A stretch of DNA of 5,792 bases from Actinomycetota bacterium. Its GTDB lineage: Bacteria; Actinomycetota; Thermoleophilia; Solirubrobacterales; Solirubrobacteraceae. The notes beneath the pieces were generated by a model. That model saw only the letters and a list, made by a program, of their open reading frames with translations, did not search any database and was not told the DNA's origin. This document shows, piece by piece, positions 1 through 5,792 of this stretch. The stretch covers positions 1 through 5,792 of the forward strand of contig VAYD01000419.1 in NCBI GenBank assembly GCA_005883905.1, read 5' to 3'. A program made the position numbers and the translations under genes. Every line of letters starts with the position of its first letter. Within the stretch, counting starts at the first letter, position 1.

Positions 1-1272
<1,272 letters not shown>

Positions 1273-1273
<1 letters not shown>

Positions 1274-1935
1274 CAGGCGCGGACCCTATTCCACTCGTAC
1301 AAAGCCACCGTCGCGGCCATCGCGGCGTTCAGCGACTCGCTCTCGATCGCGATGTGACGGACCTCGTCGCAGGCCGCGACGACGTCGTCGGGGAGGCCCT
1401 CGCGCTCGGCGCCGACGACCAGCGTCCCCGTCGCCGGGCCGGTCATCGGCTCGCCCGCGCGCGCGACGAGCGCCACGCGCGGTCCGGGCAGCGAGGCCAC
1501 ATCGTCCACGCGCGCCAGCGGCACCTCGAAGATCGCCCCCATCGACGCGCGCACGGCCTTCGTGCCGAACGGGTCGGCTGTGTTCGGGCCGATCGCGACG
1601 CAGGCCGCGCCGAACGCGCGCGCCGCACGCAGGACGGTCCCGACGTTCCCCGGGTCCTTCACGCCCCACAGCGCGACGCAGACCGGTCCGGCCGGCTGCG
1701 CCCAGCGCTCCTCGTAGACCGCAAGCTCGCGCGTCCCGGAGCCGAGCGACGACACCTTCGCCAGCACGCTCTCCTCGACGTCCACGCCCGCACGCAGCCG
1801 CACGACCGGCTGCCATCCCGCGGCGTCGGCCGCCGCGACGAGGTCCTCGCCCTCGGCGACGAAGCGCCCGCCGTCGCGACGGCGGTGGAGCCGGCGGATG
1901 TCCTTCAGGAGCGGGTTGTGATGTGAGGTGATCAA
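1273..1935 (-). CDS. TrmH/SpoU-family RNA 2'-O-ribose methyltransferase
   Basis: SPOUT-class enzyme predicted to transfer a methyl group from S-adenosylmethionine to a ribose 2'-OH in rRNA or tRNA. The 220-residue protein opens with the small substrate-binding domain (NPLLKDIRRL at 7-16, FVAEGEDLV at 25-33). The SPOUT motifs follow: motif 1 KDPGNVGTVLRAARAFGA (93-110, with N97 and R103), then KAVRASMGAIFEVP (126-139), motif 2 LVVGAEREGLP (172-182) and motif 3 IAIESESLNAAMAATVALYE (195-214). Length is a little short for the family (commonly 240-270). The start is a TTG at 1935-1933; there is no ATG or GTG nearby upstream and the domain must begin close to here, but no Shine-Dalgarno sequence is visible and a terminator hairpin lies only 6 nt upstream. 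Which RNA is modified (RlmB-, TsnR- or TrmH-like) cannot be decided. A homologue at this position, between rplT and pheS, is common. Confidence 0.9.
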
Positions 1936-1941
1936 GGCAAC

Positions 1942-1965
1942 AAAAAGGGCGCCACTGGGGCGCCC
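1942..1965 (-). terminator. Intrinsic terminator downstream of rplT
   Basis: Read on the minus strand, GGGCGCC, a five-base loop CCAGT, then GGCGCCC form a perfect 7-bp GC stem followed at once by TTTTT (1946-1942). This is a textbook factor-independent terminator, 33 nt past the rplT stop codon. On the plus strand no T-tract follows the stem, so it acts in one direction only. It should end or attenuate transcripts from infC/rpmI/rplT before the methyltransferase–pheS–pheT genes. Confidence 0.88.
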
Positions 1966-1998
1966 GCGGAGGTCGTCGGCCTGTCGGTGGTGCTTTGC

Positions 1999-2370
1999 CT
2001 AGGCGGCGGCCGCCGACTGAGCCGCCTCGCGGGCGGTCTCGGCAAGTCGGGTGAAGGTCTCGGGATCGCGCACGGCGATGTCGGCCAGGATCTTGCGGTC
2101 GAGCTCGACGCCGGCCAGCTTCAGGCCGTGCATGAACTCGCCGTAGCTGAGGCCGTTCTGGCGGGCGGCCGCGTTGATGCGGGTGATCCAGAGGCGGCGG
2201 AAGTCACGCTTGCGGTTGCGCCGATCGCGGTACGCGTAGGCGTCCGCCTTCATCAGCGCTTCCTTGGCGCGCTTGTAGTTCGACTTCGCCTCGCCGCGGA
2301 AGCCCTTCGTGCGCTCGAGCGTCGCGCGGCGCTTCTTCTTGGCGTGGATGGAGCGCTTGACCCGGGTCAC
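1999..2370 (-). CDS. rplT: 50S ribosomal protein L20 (bL20)
   Basis: Component of the large ribosomal subunit that binds 23S rRNA early in assembly. The 123-residue protein has the standard bL20 sequence: [15 protein letters not shown] at the N-terminus, [62 protein letters not shown] and [12 protein letters not shown], ending in a short Ala-rich tail. Most homologues are 115-125 residues, so the length is normal. The start is a GTG (2370-2368) that overlaps the rpmI stop as GTGA; a G-rich run about 10 nt upstream, inside the end of rpmI, can serve as ribosome binding site, and translation is probably coupled to rpmI. In other bacteria L20 represses its own operon by binding the mRNA; no matching leader could be recognised here. 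Confidence 0.97.
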   Translation of the reverse strand: MTRVKRSIHAKKKRRATLERTKGFRGEAKSNYKRAKEALMKADAYAYRDRRNRKRDFRRLWITRINAAARQNGLSYGEFMHGLKLAGVELDRKILADIAVRDPETFTRLAETAREAAQSAAAA

Positions 2371-2570
2371 TTCTTCTTCGCCCCCAGCAGCACCTTCACC
2401 CGCGGCGCGTCGTGCTCGGAGACCTCCATCGGCTTGCGGAAGCCGCGCTTACGCTTCGGCGTCTTCTTCTCGAGGATGTGGCTCGAGAACGCATGACGGC
2501 CACGGACCTTGCCCTTGGCGGTCAGCTTGAAGCGCTTCTTCGCGCCCGAATGGGTCTTCATCTTCGGCAT
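2367..2570 (-). CDS. rpmI: 50S ribosomal protein L35 (bL35)
   Basis: Small basic protein of the large ribosomal subunit. The 67 residues begin [17 protein letters not shown] and contain [28 protein letters not shown] sequence, the hallmark of bL35; length is typical (64-67). The ATG lies at 2570-2568; an upstream in-frame extension would run antisense into the neighbouring secreted-protein gene and is not credible. Only 40 nt separate this start from the divergent GTG start of the plus-strand gene at 2611, so that interval should hold signals for both, but I could not identify a convincing -35/-10 pair. infC, the normal upstream partner, is about 800 nt away, so rpmI-rplT needs either its own promoter or read-through across the antisense gene. 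Confidence 0.97.
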   Translation of the reverse strand: MPKMKTHSGAKKRFKLTAKGKVRGRHAFSSHILEKKTPKRKRGFRKPMEVSEHDAPRVKVLLGAKKK

Positions 2571-2610
2571 GACGGTCGCGGAAGTATGACAAAGAAACTC
2601 AAGGATCCCG

Positions 2611-3270
2611 GTGCCGGGTCCGACGGCACTGGGCATGGTCCGCAGAATCCTGCTGCTTGCGCTGTGCTGCGCCTTCACGGCTGCGCCCGCGCAGGCGTTC
2701 CGCCTCCCCGCCAACTTCGGCCCGCTCCCGGGCAACCCCGCCGACAAGCTCGCGACGCCGATCGACGACGAGGTCTACGACCCCGCCACGCACTGCACCG
2801 GTCCGAAGCACCGCAAGGGCATGCTCGACCTCCAGCGTTGGCTCGAGGCCCACAGCGGCGGCGTGTTCTGGGGCTCCTACCGCTGCGAGATGTGGGGCAA
2901 GCACTCGGCCTCGCTGCACGCCGAGGACCGCGCGGTCGACTGGCACCTCGACGTCACCAACGCCGCCGACCGCGCCGACGCCAAGCACCTGATCGACCTG
3001 CTGCTCGCGCCCGACGAGCTCGGCAACCAGCATGCGCCCGACGAGCTCGGCAACCAGCATGCGCTGGCGCGCCGCATGGGCGTCGAGGAGCTGATCTGGG
3101 ACTGCTCCTACTGGGGCGCCGGCATGGAGGACTTCGAGCCCTACGGGTACTGCTACGGGCGCAGCGGGAAGCTACGCAAGCAGCTCAACGCGACCGCAGC
3201 CCACCGTGATCATCTCCATATCGGGATGACCAATCGGGGCGCGGCCGCAAAGACCACGTTCTGGTTATAG
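2611..3270 (+). CDS. Secreted M15-like metallopeptidase-like protein (ARB_07466/VanY type)
   Basis: Likely an exported cell-wall enzyme or relative. Numbered from the ATG at 2635 (211 aa), residues 1-21 are a signal peptide (MVRR, a hydrophobic run, cleavage near AQA|F). The body carries [12 protein letters not shown] (93-104), matching the S-x-H-x-x-G-x-A-x-D zinc motif with H95 and D102, then [12 protein letters not shown] (145-156), and HRDHLHIG (190-197), the closing H-x-D-H-x-H-I motif. D98 sits where the family usually has Gly. Four Cys in the mature part (54, 84, 157, 173) could form two disulfides. A GTG at 2611 preceded by AAGGA (2601-2605) at good spacing is the start I chose; ATG 2635 has no clear Shine-Dalgarno but gives a more compact signal peptide. 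A 27-nt tandem duplication adds nine residues. Peptidase activity is inference; the substrate (peptidoglycan peptide) is not shown. Confidence 0.82.
   Translation: MPGPTALGMVRRILLLALCCAFTAAPAQAFRLPANFGPLPGNPADKLATPIDDEVYDPATHCTGPKHRKGMLDLQRWLEAHSGGVFWGSYRCEMWGKHSASLHAEDRAVDWHLDVTNAADRADAKHLIDLLLAPDELGNQHAPDELGNQHALARRMGVEELIWDCSYWGAGMEDFEPYGYCYGRSGKLRKQLNATAAHRDHLHIGMTNRGAAAKTTFWL
3007..3060 (+). repeat. Perfect 27-nt tandem duplication (two copies) inside the M15-like gene
   Basis: Bases 3007-3033 and 3034-3060 are identical and each encodes APDELGNQH (residues 125-133 and 134-142 counted from ATG 2635). The repeat is a multiple of three, so the frame is kept. Related proteins, as I recall them, have this segment once before the A-R-R-M-G motif, so the second copy looks like a recent insertion. 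It could also be an assembly artefact. Confidence 0.95.
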
Positions 3271-3279
3271 CGACCGAGA

Positions 3280-3312
3280 TCAGCCGCGCTTGCCGCGCTT
3301 ACCGCGCTTCAT
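3280..3312 (-). CDS. Possible 10-residue basic ORF, MKRGKRGKRG
   Basis: On the infC strand, 61 nt past the infC stop, an ATG (3312-3310) opens a ten-codon frame encoding three KRG repeats and a TGA at 3282-3280. A G-rich Shine-Dalgarno-like run (AGGGGG) ends four bases before the ATG. At DNA level it is a 9-nt unit (AAGCGCGGC, one copy ending in T) repeated three times. It could be a translated micropeptide, the remnant of a longer basic gene, or a chance product of the short repeat. I do not recognise it as a known protein. Confidence 0.3.
   Translation of the reverse strand: MKRGKRGKRG
3283..3309. repeat. Three tandem 9-nt repeats between infC and the M15-like gene
   Basis: On the plus strand gccgcgctt occurs at 3283-3291 and 3292-3300, followed by accgcgctt at 3301-3309 (one mismatch). 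The repeats lie in the convergent gap between the two stop codons and make up the body of the tiny minus-strand ORF. Confidence 0.85.
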
Positions 3313-3333
3313 GGGACCCCCTGTGGACCTAGT

Positions 3334-3360
3334 GGATGGGCGGACTGTCCCACGCCCACC
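3334..3360 (-). other. Imperfect hairpin just downstream of infC
   Basis: Read on the minus strand, GG-TGGGCG and CGCCCA-T-CC pair as an 8-bp stem with one bulged T around a 10-nt loop, starting 13 nt after the infC stop. No T-tract follows. It may be a weak terminator or an RNA 3'-end stabiliser for infC; nothing in the sequence decides. Confidence 0.35.
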
Positions 3361-3373
3361 GGCGGAACGCAAG

Positions 3374-4012
3374 CTAGGCCGCGTCGTCGGCGTGCGGAGC
3401 GTTGTTTTCCGGCTCCTGCGGGGCCTCGGCTGAGGCCGCGGCCTGCTCGAGCGTGCCGGCGAGCACGGCCTTCGACGGGCCGAGCATCATCGTCATGTTG
3501 CGCCCATCCTGGATCGGGCGCTGCTCGACCACCGCGAGATCGCCGAGGTCGTCGGCGAGGCGATCGAGGATCATCACGCCGCGCTCCGGATGGGTCACCT
3601 CGCGGCCGCGGAACATGATCGTGACCTTGACCTTGTCCTTGTGGCGCAGGAAGCGCTCGACGTGGCCCTTCTTGGTCGCGTAGTCGTGCTCGGCGATCTT
3701 CGGGCGGAACTTGATCTCGCGCACGTTGATCTGCTGCTGATGCTTGCGCGCGGCCTTCTGCTTCTGGGCCTGCTCGTACTTGTACTTCGAGTAGTCGAGC
3801 ACGCGGCAGACGGGCGGGCGGGCCTCGGGAGCGACCTCGACCAGGTCGAGATCGCGCTGCTGTGCGTAGCGCAGCGCCTCCTCGGTCTTCATGACACCGA
3901 CCTGCTGGCCGGTCTCGTCGATGAGGCGCACCTCAGGTACGCGGATTCGGTCGTTGATCCGGGTCGTGTCCCGCTCGGGGAGGCGCCGGTCGAACCTGCG
4001 AGGTACCGGCAC
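3374..4012 (-). CDS. infC: Translation initiation factor IF-3
   Basis: IF3 binds the 30S subunit, keeps it apart from 50S and checks start-codon/initiator-tRNA pairing. The 212-residue frame holds the N-domain from about residue 18 ([46 protein letters not shown]), the basic linker around 80-95 ([14 protein letters not shown]), and the C-domain ([14 protein letters not shown] at 98-111, [12 protein letters not shown] at 134-145, [14 protein letters not shown] at 168-181). A ~27-residue Ala/Glu-rich acidic tail follows, unlike the basic end of many IF3s. The start is uncertain: GTG 4012 gives a 17-residue lead before TRIN and has no Shine-Dalgarno sequence. Many infC genes use rare codons such as ATT or ATC, so a later start is possible. 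Its usual partners rpmI and rplT lie downstream on the same strand but are separated by a plus-strand gene. Confidence 0.96.
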   Translation of the reverse strand: MPVPRRFDRRLPERDTTRINDRIRVPEVRLIDETGQQVGVMKTEEALRYAQQRDLDLVEVAPEARPPVCRVLDYSKYKYEQAQKQKAARKHQQQINVREIKFRPKIAEHDYATKKGHVERFLRHKDKVKVTIMFRGREVTHPERGVMILDRLADDLGDLAVVEQRPIQDGRNMTMMLGPSKAVLAGTLEQAAASAEAPQEPENNAPHADDAA

Positions 4013-4173
4013 TAGCTGTGGATGCGGCGCGTCAAACTGGGCGCGCTGGCGTCTTTGCGAAGCGGGTCAACGGGGCTAGCCTAGCGCACATGCGCACGAT
4101 CGTCCGCGAGAACGACCTCGGATCCTCCTTGCGGAGGACGACCGCCTAGGCACCGGCGCCGAGACTGCGCGCC
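4013..4173. promoter_or_regulatory. Divergent intergenic region between infC and the lipoprotein gene
   Basis: This 161-nt gap must carry the 5' signals of two divergent genes. GCTAGCCTAGC (4076-4086) is a palindrome around one central base and offers a TANNNT-type -10 hexamer on both strands (TAGCCT forward, TAGGCT reverse). On the plus strand TTGCGA at 4055-4060 lies 16 nt upstream of TAGCCT, a plausible but weak promoter; no good -35 was found for the reverse direction. The gap also holds the hairpin at 4123-4138 and short frames on each strand. No promoter is proven. Confidence 0.35.
4123..4138 (-). other. Perfect 6-bp hairpin with GNRA-type loop, upstream of infC
   Basis: Read on the minus strand, TCCTCC, loop GCAA and GGAGGA form a perfect stem closed by a GNRA tetraloop, about 110 nt upstream of the infC GTG. 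One arm equals the anti-Shine-Dalgarno core and the other a consensus Shine-Dalgarno sequence, but no start codon follows GGAGGA at a usable distance on either strand. It could be part of a structured infC leader, if transcription starts upstream of it. Confidence 0.4.
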
Positions 4174-4473
4174 ATGCGCCGACGGTCCAGCCTTCCCGCC
4201 GCGCTCGCCGTCGCGGCCCTGTTCGCGGCGGGATGTGGCGCATCTTCTTCCAGCGACGAGCACACGGTCACCATGGACAAAGCCGCGGCCGCGGCGGTCG
4301 CCCACGCCGAGGCCGTGGCCGAGGGGGCCGAGGGCAACGGCTACGACGTGCTCGCGCACAAGGGCCGCCAGTCGACCCAGAACGGCTACGAGCGGCTCAA
4401 GCGCGAGCGCTGCAAGCGGCTGCACCCGAACGCTCCCTGCCGCGTCAAGCACGTCAAGCTGCTGAACCGCTGA
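4174..4473 (+). CDS. Small putative lipoprotein, function unknown
   Basis: A 99-residue exported protein I do not recognise. Residues 1-20 form a signal peptide: basic MRRR, an Ala/Leu-rich hydrophobic core, then LFAAGC ending in C21, an acceptable lipobox for lipid attachment by the Lgt/Lsp pathway. After it comes a short Ser-rich linker (GASSSSDEH), an Ala-rich, probably helical stretch (about 35-52) and a basic C-terminal half with two Cys (residues 80 and 89, in RERCKR and NAPCRV) that might form a disulfide. The start is the ATG at 4174, which places the signal peptide at the N-terminus; its ribosome binding site is weak. A palindromic TAGCCT element some 90 nt upstream may be its promoter. 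The propeller-like gene follows 54 nt downstream on the same strand and could be cotranscribed. Reality as a gene is supported by the intact lipoprotein signal; function is unknown. Confidence 0.72.
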   Translation: MRRRSSLPAALAVAALFAAGCGASSSSDEHTVTMDKAAAAAVAHAEAVAEGAEGNGYDVLAHKGRQSTQNGYERLKRERCKRLHPNAPCRVKHVKLLNR

Positions 4474-4503
4474 GCGTGCGCAGCATCTGACGGGAACCTC
4501 TGG

Positions 4504-4527
4504 GCCCCTTCGCGACGTAGAAGGGGC
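4504..4527 (+). other. Perfect 8-bp hairpin directly before the ATG at 4528
   Basis: GCCCCTTC (4504-4511) and GAAGGGGC (4520-4527) are exact inverted repeats around an 8-nt loop; the second arm ends on the base before the ATG and contains the only Shine-Dalgarno-like run, AAGGGG. It begins 30 nt past the lipoprotein stop. It may terminate that gene (no T-tract follows), or fold over the start of the next gene and limit its translation. Confidence 0.55.
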
Positions 4528-5500
4528 ATGCGCCTCCACCTGCTCGCCGCCGCCCTGGCCGCCGGCGCCGTTGCACCCGCCGCCGCGGGCTCCGCCGGCT
4601 ACCCCGTGCCCGGCACGGACACGACGAAGACCGGAGCGACCGCGCCGGGCGACCCGTACCGCTACGTCGCGTTCCCCGGCCAGAGGTCGACGACGCTGGT
4701 CAAGCTGCGCCGCGACGGCGGCGTCATCCTGCGGCACCGCCTGCTCAAGACCGCGAAGGTCGTGCCCGCGGTCGCGCTGGACGCGAGCACGACCGGGTTG
4801 AGCGCCGACGGCACGACGCTCGCGTTGATCGACCCGCGCAGCGGTCCGCCGCCGCGCATCACGCACCTCGTCCTCGTCGACACGCTCACGCTGCGGCCGA
4901 CAGCGCGGCTCGCGCTGCGCGGCGACTTCAGCCTCGACGGCATCTCGCCCGACGGCAACCGGCTGTACCTGATCCAGTACCGCGGCGGGAGCCCGCTCGA
5001 CTACGCCGTTCGCGCGTACGACGTGCAAGGCCGTCGCCTGCTCCCCCGGGCGATCGTCGACGCCCGCCACCCCGACGAGAAGATGACCGGGTTCCCGATG
5101 ACCCGCGCCCTCAGCGCCGACGGGCGCTGGGCGTACACGCTCTACGGCGGCGGCGAAGAGCAGTTCGTGCACGCGCTCGACACCGCGCGCGGGCGCGCGT
5201 TCTGCGTGGACCTGCCGGGGCTGAGCGCGGAAGACATCGGCGCGATGCACCTGCGCGCGCAGGCCGGGAGGATCGACCTCCTCAACGACGCCGGTGCAAC
5301 GGTGCGCCGCGAAGCCGCACGCGGTCGCGGTTGCACCCAAGGACGACGGCGCCCCGTCCGACGGCTTCCCCTGGGGCCTGGCGGCTGCCGTCGCCGCGGT
5401 GGGCGCCGGTGCGCTCGTCCTCCTGCGCCGGCGCTACGCCGCAGGGACCGACTCGGCGGCGAGCCGCTCGGCGAGCTCGTCGAGGCCGACCGTGCCCTGA
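4528..5500 (+). CDS. Secreted beta-propeller-like protein with C-terminal membrane anchor, frameshifted near its end
   Basis: Probably an extracytoplasmic protein; no enzyme function visible. From ATG 4528, residues 1-20 are a signal peptide (MRLHLLAAALAAGAVAPAAA). The body has WD40/NHL-like strands with a repeated S-x-D-G turn followed by a hydrophobic strand: LSADGTTLALID (91-102), ISPDGNRLYLIQ (139-150), LSADGRWAYTLY (195-206), plus DTLTLRPTARLAL- and DTARGRAFCVDL-type blade edges. The frame is good to about residue 261 (LLNDAGATVRR, base 5310). It then degrades to Arg-rich nonsense that stays open to the window edge, antisense to thrS. The next frame instead resumes KPHAVAVAPKDDG, then a membrane helix from FPWGLAAAV to ALVLL (5366-5425), RRR, a Ser-rich tail and TGA at 5498-5500. 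That pattern, linker, helix and basic stop-transfer, is a natural end, so I call one gene with an indel near 5300-5325. Its tail overlaps the 3' end of thrS by 67 nt. Confidence 0.75.
5403..5434. other. GC-rich inverted repeat at the thrS 3' end
   Basis: GCGCCGG (5403-5409) and CCGGCGC (5428-5434) are exact inverted repeats around an 18-nt loop; the right arm touches the thrS stop codon (TAG, 5436-5434). It lies inside the coding end of the convergent propeller gene. There is no T-tract on the thrS strand. It could be a weak terminator for thrS, or chance in GC-rich coding DNA. Confidence 0.25.
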
Positions 5501-5792
5501 TCGCCCTCGCCATGCCGGCGCAGGGCGACGGTGCCGTCCTGCGCCTCGTTGTCGCCGATGACGAGCATGTAGGGGATCTTCTGCAGCTCGGCGTCGCGGA
5601 TCTTGCGCCCGACCGACTCGGTGCGCTCGTCGATCTCGACGCGGATGCCGTCCAGGGCGAGGCGCTCGGCGGCGGCCTCCGCGGCCTCGACGTGGCGGTC
5701 GGCGATCGGCAGTGCGATCGCCTGAACCGGCGCCAGCCAGACCGGCAGCTCGCCGCCGGTCTCCTCGATCAGGATCCCGATGAAGCGCTCGA
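5434..5792 (-). CDS. thrS: Threonine--tRNA ligase, C-terminal part (runs off the window)
   Basis: Cytoplasmic class II synthetase that charges tRNA-Thr. The 118 residues present begin ERFIGILIEE, which is the end of class II motif 3 with its adenylate-binding Arg (R2 of the fragment). The alpha/beta anticodon-binding domain follows: LPVWLAPVQAIALPIADRH (about 15-33), a helix AAEAAAERLALDGIRVEID, then ERTESVGRKIRDAELQKIPY (55-74) and MLVIGDNEAQDGTVALRRH (75-93), closing with the usual short helix LDELAERLAAE. The stop is TAG at 5436-5434. Everything upstream, including the zinc-binding catalytic core, is outside the window. thrS directly precedes infC in many bacteria; here two plus-strand genes lie between, 1.4 kb in all. 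Confidence 0.96.
   Translation of the reverse strand, partial: ERFIGILIEETGGELPVWLAPVQAIALPIADRHVEAAEAAAERLALDGIRVEIDERTESVGRKIRDAELQKIPYMLVIGDNEAQDGTVALRRHGEGDQGTVGLDELAERLAAESVPAA

Noticed and set aside
2571..2610. Promoter hexamers for rpmI or the divergent M15-like gene (for example TATGAC at 2585-2590, or CATACT on the other strand).
   Set aside because: No partner -35 at 16-18 nt was found for either, so I cannot support a specific promoter although one must be near.
3590..4015. A 141-codon, Leu-rich plus-strand frame antisense to infC that looks membrane-like.
   Set aside because: The Leu/Val richness comes from reading the antisense of Lys/Glu/Asp codons in infC; there is no start context and infC is certain.
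4133..4138. GGAGGA as a ribosome binding site on the plus strand.
   Set aside because: The next ATG is 35 nt away, with no ATG, GTG or TTG at a workable distance.
4090..4149. A 19-codon plus-strand frame (MRTIVRENDLG...) upstream of the lipoprotein gene, a possible leader peptide.
   Set aside because: No usable Shine-Dalgarno sequence and no link to the downstream start; frames this short are common by chance.
4081..5340. A 419-codon open frame on the minus strand, antisense to the lipoprotein and propeller-like genes.
   Set aside because: It is Arg/Ala/Val-rich with no recognisable domain, and the opposite strand has signal peptides, S-x-D-G repeats and a lipobox. Long antisense frames are expected at this GC content.

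Overview
The window is high-GC DNA (roughly 70% by eye) carrying the conserved bacterial translation cluster thrS – infC – rpmI – rplT – TrmH-family methyltransferase – pheS – pheT, all on the minus strand. Gene order, high GC, GTG/TTG starts, 4-nt and 1-nt overlaps, and the secreted accessory proteins suggest an actinobacterium. The class Thermoleophilia (Solirubrobacterales) is my best guess, from how the proteins read rather than from any search.

Layout, in transcription order from the right edge on the minus strand: the C-terminal end of thrS (runs off the window, stop at 5434); a ~1.4 kb stretch holding two plus-strand genes, a small lipoprotein (4174-4473) and a secreted, probably beta-propeller, C-terminally anchored protein (4528-5500, with a frameshift); infC (3374-4012); a tiny Lys/Arg/Gly ORF (3280-3312); a plus-strand secreted M15-like (VanY/ARB_07466-type) metallopeptidase-like gene (2611-3270); rpmI and rplT overlapping by GTGA (1999-2570); a strong intrinsic terminator (1942-1965); the TrmH-family rRNA/tRNA 2'-O-methyltransferase gene (1273-1935), which overlaps pheS by one base; pheS (276-1273); and the first 93 codons of pheT (1-279), which overlaps pheS by ATGA.

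The minus-strand genes together make translation components: aminoacyl-tRNA synthetases for Thr and Phe, initiation factor IF3, ribosomal proteins bL35 and bL20, and an RNA-modifying enzyme. The three plus-strand genes encode exported proteins with no evident link to translation; they interrupt the cluster at two places where other bacteria keep the genes contiguous.

Three sequence irregularities stand out: an apparent net loss of about 40 nt with a frameshift near 434-437 in the essential pheS gene, a perfect 27-nt tandem duplication in the metallopeptidase-like gene, and a frameshift near 5300-5325 in the propeller gene. They may be real mutations or, at least for pheS, assembly errors. I see no CRISPR array, mobile element, tRNA or rRNA, and nothing that amounts to a new defence or biosynthetic system.
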